Assembly (NCBI RefSeq): GCF_001625215.2
Contig: NC_030387.2
Coordinates: 32,077,606 to 32,141,605 of the forward strand
Source of the DNA: Daucus carota subsp. sativus
Lineage: Eukaryota; Streptophyta; Magnoliopsida; Apiales; Apiaceae
DNA: 64,000 nucleotides
Direction: 5' to 3'
Part shown: positions 44,701-57,136 of the stretch, piece by piece
How the letters are laid out: every line of letters begins with the position of its first letter
Position numbering within the stretch: the first letter of the stretch is position 1
Translations under genes and position numbers: made by a program
The notes under the pieces: generated by a model
What the model was told of the DNA's origin: nothing
The model's database searches: none
Seen by the model: only the letters and a program-made list of their open reading frames with translations

Positions 44701-47291
44701 AATCTACCTACCCTGTCCATCTCTTTTGGAATTTGTAAGATACAATCCGCTTCGGCGAAATTGCATAGTAAAGAGCACCATAACACGCATACATATGATT
44801 AAATACAAGGGCATAAGAAAATCTAGTGAATTGGGAGGAAGTGTTTGGGGTTGTCTAGAGCTCATGCGATTTTTGATATATATAATACTAGCACATACAC
44901 ACAATGATGTCATATAAGAAGAGTCGAGTGAATCGGTCGCTAAAGAAGTGTCTAGAATTCTAGGGAAAAGGAAGTGTCTAGAGCTTTTGAGATTTTTGAT
45001 ATAAATATTAAATACAGTACTAGCACATATAAAGAATGATGTCATCACATGAGAAGAGTTGAGTGAATCGCCTCACAAAATATCTAGAATTTTATGGAGA
45101 AAGAAGCTTCTGGAGCTCTTGAGATTTTTGATATAAATACTGTACTAGCACATACACAAAATGATGTCACATAAGAAGAGAGTCGAGTGAATCGGGCCCT
45201 AAAGAAGTGTCTAGAAATCTCCAATTTTGCATATAAAAACAATGATGCGCACACATAACAATATCATATAGGTAAGGACTAAAACCTCTAGCGAAATGCA
45301 ATTTTTTTTATAAGGAAATGAAAGAGCAATGCGAAAAGAACGTGCTAGGGACATTAAACGAGAATCCAAAATTTTAAATGTCCAAAAGAGGTATAAGTAT
45401 GTAAATTATGAAACGCTTTTGCTAAAAATTAATACAATAAAGAATATGTTCATTATGGCGCTAGATTCATAAATTATCACCAAACTATAAAAAGAAAATA
45501 ATTTTCCAGAAAGAAGAACAATCCTAATGAGATTTCATATTCACCTGCAGTGACTAATTATATATTTAGAATTCGTGTAAACTCAAAAACTAATTCCCAA
45601 CATAACCTGATGTACAACATAATGATTAATTATGATTTAGATTTTCTAGTGGGCAAAGCTAATTCTTCATTACAAACAAATAATAGGATTTACTTGGAAA
45701 TGGGAATAGTGATATAATGTGCACCAATCAAACATTGACAATTATATACATATTTGATTTGAATTTCTGTCGTCTCCATATTAGCAAATTATAAGAGTAA
45801 ACTTCTGGTTGTTTATTAAAAAGAAATGAAATGTCCTTCATTTGTATCATCAAAATTAATGTACTTCAGTTTGTACTGGAATATTAAAATGATCGCTGAA
45901 GTTAACGTAATATATCACTCTATTCATGGGTCTTAACGAATAACAGGATATCATTTATATCATTATAGTCATGAAAGATATCAAACAAGTATATGTCCTT
46001 CGGGAGTAAAAATATTTTTTTACAAAGTTCTAAATATTATTCTTGAATGTAACATAACCAGTAAAAGGTTATGAATTCTAATATTTATAATAATATATTA
46101 AAATTTTAACAAGTTTATCTACTATTTATATTTAATTAAAACAAAGAAAATAACTTTATAATAAAAATAAATAGCACATAAATTTGATAAAATCTAAATA
46201 TATTATCATAAATATTAGAAGTCATAATCTTACTTTATTGTGGTAACATTAATAATAAAACTCTATAAATAATATTATTACTCTTTTAACTCATATTTAG
46301 AGGTAACTAGTTGAGAAGCCGCCGCAAGCGGCCTATAAAAATTATATTAATGATTTAAATTTAAAATTTTTAGAATAAAATAAATTTGTGCATCCGACAA
46401 ACTCTTACTCTTACCAGCCAATCATCTCTATCACCATTCAAAGCATCCAGTATAGTGTAACTCATTATTGTATTCAGGGTTCTAGAAATCGCTAGGCGTC
46501 CCAGGGCGGTCGGGTACCTTCTAGCGATTAATCGGTAAATCGGGGATTAATCGGATAGATTAATCGAAGCATTAATCGGACATATATTATTTTTAAATTA
46601 TTATAATTATATGTAATTTAATAATTTTATCTACTTTTCACTACTAGTGGAGTCAAACTAGTAAACAATATAATATCATATATTAAATAAATACTTGATA
46701 TATATAATACAAATCATTGATTAAATAAATATATACCAATCGAAATAATGTAATAAATATTAAATAAAATTAGTCACTTATAGGATATTAAGTTAAGTAC
46801 AAGTGATAATAATTTCTTATAATATAATCATAATTTTAGATTAATTTATTAAAAATGTTTTTTTTTTGACCGCCTGGACCTCCTAGGCGGGATTTGGGCA
46901 GCCTAGGCGGGATGTTGACCGCATAGGACCGATTTTTGTAAAAAAAACCTTTATTACAATCCGCTTATAACTACCAAGCACTAATATTAGCGGTTCTAGT
47001 TGTCAAACCTCTAAACACCTCAAACCTCTAATTTGCCCAAAATCTCTGACTTCCAAACAGAGCCATATAGTGTAACAAAGAGATTGGAGTTTGCATGTAG
47101 TTATAAATTAAAGAAAAAGTGCATTTTGTATATGTGCATTTTGAGAGTTCATGCCTTTGTAATATTATAACTAAATAAATATCTACATTTATAATTCTAT
47201 TTAATTAAATTTTGCTCAATTTGTGTACTTTTGTCAATTCAAACTAACCACATGAGTTAAAAGTGAATGAAAATATGAATAAAATTTTCTT
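44701..47291. other. Inverted 5' spacer of U5
   Basis: Minisatellite (about 44823-45218), AT-rich tract, Helitron-like end (46307-46332), CTAGGCGG-rich repeat (about 46475-46930). Variants match U1 rather than U4 or U6. Confidence 0.5.
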
Positions 47292-47862
47292 TTACAGATT
47301 CTTCGACAGTTCATATTGCTCCCACAAACACAGATGCATCTACATCTCGTGTAGACGCACACAGACATTTCCATGACCATCGGGAACCTTTATCTCCTGT
47401 AGATGCACACCGACAAATATTCCTAGATCTTATCGCCTCATAGATCTTATCGCCCCATAGATATTATCGCCTCATGAGTACAAGACTATACATTTTTAGT
47501 CTTTTCAACAATTGAAAAATCTACCCCGTCCCTAATATTTCATCTTTCTCTCACGATCCAGTAGTCTCACTCCGGCATATTTAAGGTAAAGTCACTACTA
47601 GAAATATTGGATTATACATCCCCCACCCCCCAAATATATCATCTTTCTCCCAAAATTCTGTTTTCTCCGTCGTAAATATCTAAAGGTAAAGTGGTGTGTG
47701 TTCATGTATAATCGGTAATTAGTTTGAACTAATAATTAGTAAGTACTCGTATGTTTCTTGCAATCGATTCCAATTTTGGTTTTCGAATTTATACAGAGTT
47801 TTCGTTTTTGATTTCTAATTGCAACAGATATGGCTAAAATTTACTTTTGATATTTTACAGCT
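47292..47862 (+). promoter_or_regulatory. BAH-PHD upstream region (U6)
   Basis: GATAA triple block at about 47421-47475; probable 5'-UTR intron at 47686-47860 (donor AAAG-GTAAAG, acceptor TTTTACAG), ending 2 nt before the ATG. Confidence 0.4.
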
Positions 47863-50532
47863 ATGAGCCGCACAAGAAAAGATGCACAAGGTGTGAGGGA
47901 TCCCAAGGGTAAGAAAAGAATCTCGTCACATGATTCCATCAACTCCCTTGCACAATCGAAGCTACGCAAACATAATAGTCCTCATTATAATGGTAATAAC
48001 TCTATGTATTTATGTAGTTTTAATTATGATTTTATTATTTGTGTTGCTCATGTTATGATATAATAAATGTATACAACTCCGGAGGCGATGGAGTATTAAA
48101 TAAACGATGCCTGGGAGGCATCATTTGTTTAATACTCTCACTGTCCCTCTGAGTTGTATACATTGTTGGACGCGGCACGTACTTTAATGCTTCTACAAGA
48201 CTATAACGTATAGCTCTATAACTAATAAAAATTTAATATTTAATTTTTTATCCGGAAGAAGTAAATCTTAAAAATAAATTATAAAAAATAAACTTTACAG
48301 GAGTACTAAAGTATGTATAGAATTGAATGTGACAGAGGGAGTAACATTTACTTAATGGATGTAGTTCATTGTTTATTTTCCATCAATTTTGTTTCTCCCT
48401 CATTGGTATTATCATCTATTTATTTCATAAGCTCTACCATATAACAATCATAAAATTAATGGTCATTTGAGGGATTGATTGTGGTTAAACTCAATTTTTC
48501 GTTAACTTTGTCTAATGTAAGTTTACTAGCTTTTATATTGTGTCTGTTCTAGTACTAGTCACCAAATATGGTCTTACCTAGATAATTGGATTATCATCAT
48601 CCCATCTCTAAAACAATGAAATCACACAAATAATAAATATCTCTACAACTTAGAGTTTAGAAATTATAACTTAAAAATATCTCTACAATTTCCAAACAAA
48701 CCCTTTGAATCCCTCCTCAATCTCTTAGTGGAAGCTATCTACATTTCTCCCTCAAAAATACACAATATCTCTCTAAAAAGTCTAACAAATATGTTATATC
48801 TCTTAAAAAACTTAATAATTATGTTATATTTTATTATGATCTTTTTATAGAAAGTCATTAGTAGGTAGTAAAGAGAACTAAAATAGAATAAAACTCTATA
48901 TAACGCCCACCATCCTTCAATAACACTCATTCTCAAGGTCCTTATTTCTCATGAAGTGTTCCCTCAAGCATATTGACTTTGAGGCTCAACCCTTGATGCT
49001 CACTTGTATGCTTGTCTGTCAGCGGATGTCTATTTACAAATTTTCTTCTCAACATATCTTTTTGCTATTTAGACAGATATGTTCTCCTATTTCATCTTTG
49101 TTCTTTCCACCTCCCTCGTCTCACCGTATGGTACATGAATAAATCATTACAATTTACAATATTTTGATTAAACATGATATGAACTATACACTTTTTAAAC
49201 TTTAGATTTTCTTTAAAACAATCTTACTGGACTACATTAATATAAGTTCATCAAAAAGCATTACAAAAAAAACACATGACCCCTTAGTGAGTTACCACAC
49301 ATAGATGTTTAGGGGATGACAATCACACTTTCTTTTTGTATGAGTTGTTGAATATGGTATTGTTTATTTCTCACATTGTCTATACTTTTGATGTTCTGTA
49401 GATGGAGATTGTGTGCTTATGATGGCCCCTAATCCGGATGATCCACCATATGTTGCTCAGATTATAGAATCCAAGGCTAAAAAGGTGACAGTAAGATGGT
49501 ACTACAGACCCCAAGACACTGATCTTTGGAAGAAAGACTGTCACGGTGACCTTTGGAAGAAAGACTGTCACGGGAAAAAAGAATTGTTTCTATCTAACCA
49601 TTTTGATCCTTAAAGTCTAGATTGTATCCTAGGAAAGTGTACCGTGCACACTTTCCATGAATATATAGAGCTTGAAGGTCGGCGTTCTGATTCCGATTAC
49701 TACAGTCGATTTGAGTATGATATTTATAAGAAAAAATTGATCGATGTCAAAGATGCTGATTGGTAAGTGATATGTGACTCCTATAGTTACTTGTTGTTTG
49801 TGTTTAGTTACAAAATTACTCCTTTCAAAGTGTCTAATTTGACTATTCTTAAATCTTAATTGCAGGCTGTGCATTTGCGGGAATCCTTACAATCCGGATC
49901 TGTATGTGTCTATTGTCAGATATGCAAATCAAGGTACAGTATCCATTATAATAAAAAAATTGCTCTTTTATGTATCAATGTATGTGCTTTATTTTCATTT
50001 CCAGCATTTCAGAAAAAGAAATCTTGAGGTGCATACATGCAACTCTTTTATTTACTGTTGTTGAATGTTGAATAGATTCTATATTTTCATAAGAAGTGTG
50101 GTAAGGCTTTTTTATACTATAAGTTGATTAACTCACTAAGAATTATCTCCTTAAACGTGCATTCCTTGTGATTTCAATTTTCATAGAAGTTTTCGTGTTG
50201 CGTTGATTGTGCTTTTAATGTTCCTTGTAGGTTCCATCCATCTTGTACCAACACTGATGCAAAGAGTTCATGCATTATTTTTTGTGATAACTGCAAGAAC
50301 TCTCCTAGCTAGGTTAGACTTGTTGGACTTAGCGTTTTTATACATCTTGTTCTATCTTTTTTATTTGACATTTCCCACTCTTTTTTGATATGATTATTTA
50401 CAATACATATAATAAACTCAATTTTTGATATTTTATAATACTTAGGAGCAAGCTGCGGACAAGCGCTTTGAAAGGTATCTCAAGTTCCCGAGGATGCACA
50501 AAGATATCAAAAAGGAGAAGGCCCTTAGATAA
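47863..50532 (+). pseudogene. BAH-PHD gene, degraded copy (U6)
   Basis: Exons 47863-47992, 49402-49762, 49866-49933, 50231-50312 and 50446-50532; splice sites are kept. Three lesions: a CAA to TAA change just after HFDP in the BAH exon (near 49612), a 2-bp GT insertion in the first PHD exon (near 49906), and CAG to TAG at the last codon of exon 4 (50310-50312). The longest product would be a BAH fragment of about 113 aa. Several independent hits mean this copy has been free of constraint longer than U2. Confidence 0.9.
48135..48341. mobile_element. Stowaway-like MITE in BAH-PHD intron 1 (U6)
   Basis: Inverted counterpart of 11938-12144, with the associated hairpin at 48066-48164. Confidence 0.75.
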
Positions 50533-50974
50533 TTAAAGATTAAGGAGTATTTCAAATTTTTGTTTGTCTTGTGGAGAATTGTTGGTTTGTTGTTCCGCCC
50601 CTTTTATTTATTGTGACATAATAGGTTTCTTCTATTATTTTAAAATTTAAATTTTATTTTTTCATCTAACAATCATATTATTCTAATTATTTGTAATTTG
50701 TTTTACATGCATACAGTTTGGATTTTGACAAATATAGTTACTTGATTAAATGCATGTTTGAAAATTAAATTCAAATATCACCCAATCTCACATTGCTTTT
50801 ACGTACCAAATTAGGTTGGGGTTTGGTGGGTATGGTTACATATATATTGGTCATAGACGAAATACCATATAGATTTGTGAAATATTGTTTTGGAGAAGTT
50901 TGTTTGTTTTTTTATAAACGCACTTGCATTAATACTTCTCAGAATCAATCATAAAAATGATGAAATCTGGAGCA
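50533..50974. other. BAH-PHD 3' flank (U6)
   Basis: AT-rich, no feature. Confidence 0.4.
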
Positions 50975-51425
50975 GTATAGAGCCTGACATAGAATATGCG
51001 ACTCGTGCTAATTCATAAGTTACGTATTCGCAGACCTAAAGATAAAAGTAAATAACCCTTCATCAAAGTGTTTAAGCATATCCCTACAATTTTCGATCAT
51101 TGCATGAAAGTAGGTGTTTCCCGACCGCCATTTACTGCATCGACTAGCTAGGAGCTGGCATCACATTCAAACAAACACTTTCTACTCCTCCATTCTTTCG
51201 TCCAAGTTAAAGCTTTTGAGGCTCATAACTTCTGCTTCTCTCGGCTGAAATCTCGCTTGCACGACAATACTTTTGGCTAAAAGAAAGTTACCTTCTTCAT
51301 CCCTAATAACACATCCAACTCATACCTGGTCTGTCCCCTGCACAAAAGCTGCATCTACGTTTATTTTAACCCAGACTTCAGGTGGTTTACACCACGTTCG
51401 AAATCGAACCACAATGTGCTGTTGT
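50975..51425 (-). pseudogene. RNase H-like remnant (U6)
   Basis: Inverted counterpart of the U3 fragment, similarly decayed. Confidence 0.65.
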
Positions 51426-51747
51426 GTGTTATATACAGAGCTATCTTTCCTTGCTCGCTGCCATTCAGTAAACATACAGCACGCTCGTCAACGCAATCCA
51501 TAAGGTGATTTAGAAAATTTATACTCTGATCAAATTATTTTTACTTACATTTCACTTATAAAAATTTAAAATAAAATACCAAATATAACCCTTTAATAAA
51601 ATTTAGATGAGAATTTTATGGATCCTAGATCATATTTTACGACCTTCGTATGAAGTATTTAGCTAAGTAATTAAAATAAAAGATATGTAATTTATGTTTT
51701 TTTGTAATTTTTTTGGGTGATGTGTTATTTTATTTTGTAAGTACTGA

Positions 51748-51784
<37 letters not shown>

Positions 51785-51787
<3 letters not shown>

Positions 51788-52240
51788 ATAGGATCAAATA
51801 AAAACTTTTTTAAGTTACAAACTTACAAACTTTTTTTTATTCTCCTATCGTGTTAATCCTTAGTTATATAAAGTATCCATGTTGAAAATTTTTCAAAAAA
51901 CATCACAATTTTTAAAAATAACGCATAAATAAATCGCGTTTTCAACACATTTATAACTGGGGTTCAACATCGGGTGTTGAACACTAATTAACATTGTGTT
52001 GAATATATCTAAAAATATGTTTAAACTATACCTCTAGGGTTTGGGTAGGGTCTAGAAACATAAATATTAGTTATATAACATGTTTACCTTAGTTCTTACA
52101 TTTAAAAATTGGTTTAAGTACTTCTCCACCACTATTTTAGTCAATATTCAACAAAAAATGTTGCAAAAATGTTGAACTCAAGTTATATATGCGTTGAACA
52201 AAAAAAGTTTGTAAGTTTGTAAGTTTGTACCAGAACCCTC

Positions 52241-52243
<3 letters not shown>
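51785..52243. mobile_element. Element inserted in (TA)n tract (U6)
   Basis: 459 bp with imperfect inverted ends (GGGATAGGATCAAAT and, read inward from the other side, GGGGAGGGTTCTGG) and shared subterminal ACAAACTTACAAACTTTTTT. No coding capacity. A different family from the one in U4, but in the same microsatellite site of the unit. Confidence 0.6.
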
Positions 52244-52286
<43 letters not shown>

Positions 52287-53389
52287 ACTATATTCTATGT
52301 AAGGTACAAGTTTTACTCAACAAAAATTTCCAACACTAATATAGGAAAAATAGGAGATAGTAAGTGGGTGTTTGGCAACACTTATTATTTTAAGTCTTTT
52401 CGGGCTTCTTTTAGCGCTTTAAGCTGCTTCTATTGTTTAGGTAGCGTTGGCAAAAGAAGTATAAGTGCTTTTTTGGGGGGTTTTAAGCCAAAAGGTAGAA
52501 GTGAGATATGTTAACTTTTTTGGCCTTTTTTAGTGATTTGCATTTTATTATGAAGTTTTTAATTTTTTAATATGTAATAAACTTTATTTAGTAATAAAGT
52601 TATTTTATTTTAATAATTTGAAATTTTTTGAATTTTTAAATTTAAATTACCAAATTTTCAATCGACTTATAGGTAAAAGTTAATTTACATCATAATAATT
52701 GTCTTTGCAGTTTTCTTAATCACAAAAGTTTCAAAAGTGAATATAATAATATAATAAGAGTTGCAAGGATCATTTTATTGCATCGCATCTGATTTTTGTA
52801 TTGTTAAACTTATTTTTGTTGCAAGAAAATTATTTAGACTAAATTATACAATCAAATATACGTATAATTTGTAGTGTGATGTGATATTAATTTCCATTCA
52901 TGTTAATCACATCTGACAAAATATTAAATAAATTAAATAAATTAACTCGTCCAACTCGTCAAATTCACTCATTGAACACGGTTTAATTGTGATAATTTGT
53001 CTCGGCCTAGCTCGGCTCGTTTCGCCAACCTGAAATATCTACTTATGAGATGAGGTCAGAAGTTAGAACATCATGTCCAGCAAAATTCTAACGTGTTGTG
53101 ACTTGTGAGTGTGCTGTGATCTTACACAGTGTAACAGGGAGATGAGGGAGTTGCAGTTACAAATTCAATAAAACAGGCCAAGCAGAGGATAATTAGGCAA
53201 CTAATTTACATACCAGATTAAAATTTGTAGTTTTTCAGATGAAGCCTAACATGTAACCACACAATTAAACATATTAATAGAGATGCAAGCATCAAATTGT
53301 TCCTAGGCATTTCTGTGAACTTACCAGACCAGGTGTCCTAACTGTTAGTTAAATTTGTTAATTTTGTTCTAGTGCTTCTCCGACTTGCC

Positions 53390-53396
53390 TATAAAT
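53390..53396 (+). promoter_or_regulatory. TATA box of nsLTP (U6)
   Basis: TATAAAT, 81 bp upstream of the ATG. The same spacing is found in U2 and U3. Confidence 0.6.
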
Positions 53397-53476
53397 GCGT
53401 CTCCCTGCATAATCTGTTTCTGCACAATTTGTCTACATAGCACATTCCAAGAAGTCTACAGATACCTGAGAACATA

Positions 53477-53940
53477 ATGGCGAAGATTGTGTACTTGACG
53501 ATGGTTTTTGCCACATTTTTGGCGGCTTTTCTGATGGTGGAGCAAGGGGAGGCTTTTACCTGCGGGACAACATTACAAGAACGTACAAAGCAACTTTGTG
53601 ATCCATTTCACAGGGGTGAACAGCAGGAGCCATCTGCTGAGTGTTGCAACTCATTAAAAGCATTCCGTGATACGGCCAAGACTAGAGAAGAGAGGATTGA
53701 GTTGTGTCGTTGCGTGCAGGATCGTTCTAATAGAAACAGAGCTGGTGTTCCTGCTCCAGATGCTCGTATTCCTAAAATAGACGCTCTTCCTGCAAAATGC
53801 GGACTTCCATTTATATACTCTGCAGATCGTAAATTCGACTGTAACACGTAAGTTTATTTCACGGATTGTTGATAATTTTTTTGATTAGTTCATTAGTACA
53901 CATGACTGACTAATATATTTTTCTATGCAGCGTAAACTAA
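53477..53940 (+). CDS. Non-specific lipid-transfer protein, intact (U6)
   Basis: Exons 53477-53847 and 53931-53940 with an 83-bp intron (GTAAGT to TTCTATGCAG), 126 aa ending CNTVN. Differs from U2/U3 by Glu for Asp in the loop before the CC pair (QQEPSAECC). Signal peptide, all eight cysteines and the 81-bp TATA spacing are kept, so this is a third expressible copy. Secreted; expected to carry hydrophobic ligands in the wall or apoplast. It converges on the F-box gene of the same unit, 1.5 kb away. Confidence 0.93.
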
Positions 53941-55466
53941 GCTTACCTCCGGTGCATGAAGAAGTAGTTGGAGGAAAAATCGATATATATAATAACACTG
54001 AGGCCATATATGTGCCTTAAGAAATAAAATTATGAGCAAATGTATCTCATATGTTTTGTAATTTTTCAGTTCAACAAGAAATGCAACTCCTGTTTTGCAT
54101 CCACCGGAACTCATTGAGTTCTGTAATGTATTTCTGGCGTGCTATATTATAAACGTTTGACGTTTCTTATTAATTCTAACGTAACTGTTAATCCCAAAAG
54201 ATAAAAGAACGTCGTCTACTGATCAATGACTGTCACTTAGTACTACAAGTCTGGAACTGTCACAAATCACAGGGAAAGGCCTCTGTTTATGACAGTTTAG
54301 TATTGTTGTATATACCGAAAGCAGCATTCCCAGCGGCAGATATGCATACTTCTTGTAAGCTAATAGAAATACATTTAAACAGCAATGGAAACACGACGAC
54401 TCCAGTCATAAGCTATACTCAAGACATCAGGTAACAAGATCTCGGTTTTTCTCTGATCAACTGGCATCCCAGTCCCTATTTCTGGATATGAGTGTCATAA
54501 GGGCAACCACGACTGACCTCATGCTTGGCCTTAGTACATGATTTCCGGAGATCTGTGCTGGGGTCGGGCTGATTCATTACCTCTTCAAACTGTAAAAAAT
54601 ATACAGATAAATATATACTTATAATTACAATGTGCTCATTATGGCTGAGTGTTGCTGGGTTCCACTGAAGCTTAAGAGTTTGCAAATGACATGGAGAAAC
54701 ACAGAGTAGAGCCTGATTTAGGTACTTATAAAATTTTAGTCAAAGTCTTACGACATCTCGGCATGATGAGTGGTGCAGGGGAGATAGAGAAAAGAACTAT
54801 AGAGCGAGGTTCAGCATTGCATACAACATTCTGATATGTGGGCTTTTCTAGGTAGACAGTGCTGATAAAGGTCTAAACACACGTAAAGGTCTAAAGAATT
54901 GATAAAGAAATTACAACATCTGTAATCCAAGAGTTCTTTATATGCTATGAAGTGCGAGTTATACAAAAAACAAATAGAACGGATCAAGAAATTTAAAGCA
55001 ACATTAGCAAGTTAAGCTGCCAAAGGATTACGAGGATGATTCTGTTATACTACAAGCTAATATTAATATGAAGTCTATTAGAAAATATTGAATTAGACGT
55101 TCAACACTATTGACAGATTTCCAGAATATAATCAGTCAAACAAATAGACAACTCTCTCTTGTTTTTCACAAACAACTCCATAACCACAATTCAATACAGT
55201 GATTTGAATTCAAAGGTCAAACAGAAAAAGAGTGAGTGAGAAATTATAAACGATAAGATAACTTGGAAAAAACGATAGCAAAGAATGTTGTACATGATAC
55301 AAAAATATGGACTTCTCACAGATTTATTGTAATATTTCTTTTATATTGCCATTATCAACCAGGCCATATGCAAGATAGTAAATATAATCGTTATGGACTG
55401 AAGAATATAATCATTAATTAGTAGATGTAGATTTGTATCACTTACCAGCAGTAGACTGACAATTCC
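53941..55466. other. Region between nsLTP and F-box (U6)
   Basis: Holds the F-box 3'-UTR intron (minus strand) and its terminal exon block (ending about 54476). No other gene. Confidence 0.45.
54590..55445 (-). other. Predicted 3'-UTR intron of F-box gene (U6)
   Basis: Donor CTGCTG-GTAAGT about 21 nt after the F-box stop and acceptor TTTTTTACAG 856 nt on; matches the U4 intron at 38900-39752. Confidence 0.45.
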
Positions 55467-57136
55467 TCACTTTGCATATTTCAACAGTGATTTGCCTCCC
55501 TCGTACATGATTAGACTCTGTGGAAACGAGGTGTCTACAGTAGATGGAGCAAGGACTTCACGGGAAACATCTGGACCCCCGTGCTTACCATATCCATGAT
55601 CCTTAGAAATCCTGCTCTTAAAATTAATAGAGACTATGTGCGTTTCATCAGGACGCTGCGATTGGAATGACTCTACTATAAGAGTTCCAGTCTTTGTAAT
55701 ATTCAAAGGATGCCCATATTGTTTGAGTACAGCTGTAGCAAGTAGAACCCAAGAGCCTACTCCTTTTCGTTGCCTCCTCAACCATATAGGAAAAGGATAC
55801 TTGGGAGGCACTAGATTGTAGCAATCTGGGTCCAAACTACAAAGAGCGAGTGAACCTTCAAAACCCATGAGCTTAAACGGGGCAATAACTCCAAATAGAC
55901 GGGGAACACGATTTGGCACATTAAATTCCCCAAACAACTGCGTCTCAAAATCATATGACATAATCTTCAACTCATTCCCCTTCAACTTATTAAATTCCTC
56001 AGTTCCGGGTTGTTTCATCTCTACCCAGTAGTACCTACCATCAATATAAGCCCCCATTTCATTAACAAGCCTCGGAACCCGAGAATCCCCCATCTTCTTC
56101 CACGTGTTCTTCCTCAAACTATAAACCTCAACCTTCGGAGCCACCTCTCCAAACTGCTTCCCCTTTCCATCCTGAACGTAAACAATCCTAATAACCTTAT
56201 AATCATCCGTACCCTTATCATACCCCATCCCGACCACATAATAACTCTTATCCCTATCATCCAAAAGCCTCTTAAAACAACTCGAAACAAGAACCCTGTG
56301 TCTCCTAACAAAAGAGTTCCACAAATACAACTCCCTAGAAGCATAATCAATATGCAAATCAGTTAACAAAAGCATCCCATCTACTTGCGCAATCAGCTTC
56401 AAACTGCCACTCTTGGTAACAAAGGGAATGTCGAATTTTTCGATAACTCGAGAAGTATCAGCAGAGATTAAAGAGCAGTAATTTTGGTGAGAGATAAAAG
56501 GGGGGATTATAAGCACAGCATTATCATCACAAAAGTTAACAGCTTTCCGAATTTGAGAGGAAATAAAAGATGGGTTGTTGATAAGAGAGTACCATGCTTT
56601 GTTCACTGAGCTTGATTTGATTAGGTCTTTTATAGAGAGTCTTGAGAAGATTTCAGCGGTGGTTTCTTCAGGGAGATCATGAAACGTCGTCGTTGAGACT
56701 CCATTGTTGCTTAGAGCAACTCCAATGCTAGATGCTATATATCTATTGCTATTGCTATAATATAGCACCAAAAAATGTTTTTTGGTGCTAAAATAAAACT
56801 TGCACTCCAATGCTAAGTTCTATAACTTGTTTCAAATTTAACCAACTCATTAACTTTTACCTAACTTCTATATAGAACCAACTCTTTAACTTTTACCTAA
56901 CTCATTAACTCATTAACTAGTTTCCAATTTCTATTTATTGGTGATGTGGCAACATGGATGGATCCATCCTTGGTTTCAAATATAGAACCAAGGATGCATC
57001 TATGCATGGATGCATCCAAATATAGCACCCCTTTGGAGTTGAGTTTTTTTACATTTGATGCTATAATATAGCAATAGAACCAAGTATAGCATTGCATTGG
57101 AGTTGCTCTTACTGGGGCTACTGCAGCAATTGACAT
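55467..57136 (-). CDS. F-box/FBA gene with MITE inserted after the start (U6)
   Basis: The native ATG (57134-57136) and nine codons (MSIAAVAPV) are followed by a 395-bp Tourist-like MITE (56714-57108); the native frame then runs into the MITE and stops at 56897. Downstream of the MITE, the whole F-box and FBA region is intact to LLKYAK. A frame opening at 56810, inside the MITE, stays in phase and gives 447 aa: about 32 MITE-coded residues (starting MECKFYFSTKK) joined to NNGVSTTTFHDLP. So a complete F-box protein with a new N-terminus is possible if transcripts start in or splice around the MITE. Differences from U2 include SIKDL for SVKDL and FNKLKGN. Expression unknown; could equally be dead. 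Confidence 0.75.
56714..57108. mobile_element. Tourist-like (PIF/Harbinger) MITE
   Basis: 395 bp with perfect 15-bp terminal inverted repeats GAGCAACTCCAATGC and a TTA target duplication (56711-56713 and 57109-57111). U1 and U2 give the empty site. It sits within the F-box coding sequence. Confidence 0.9.

Larger units (their letters stand above)
43022..47291 (-). repeat. Inverted unit fragment U5 (spacer half only)
   Basis: Reverse complement of the U1 5' spacer (U1 about 1-4265). In order it holds the promoter AT-rich block, the Stowaway (43443-43690), the coiled-coil ORF remnant, the 130-bp minisatellite (about 44823-45218) and the Helitron-like end (46307-46332). No F-box, nsLTP or BAH-PHD sequence is present. 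Confidence 0.88.
51426..53476. other. Spacer and nsLTP promoter (U6)
   Basis: AT-rich; (TA)n tracts at 51752-51784 and 52244-52281 flank an inserted element. The nsLTP TATA box is at 53390-53396 (TATAAAT), 81 bp before the ATG. Confidence 0.5.
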
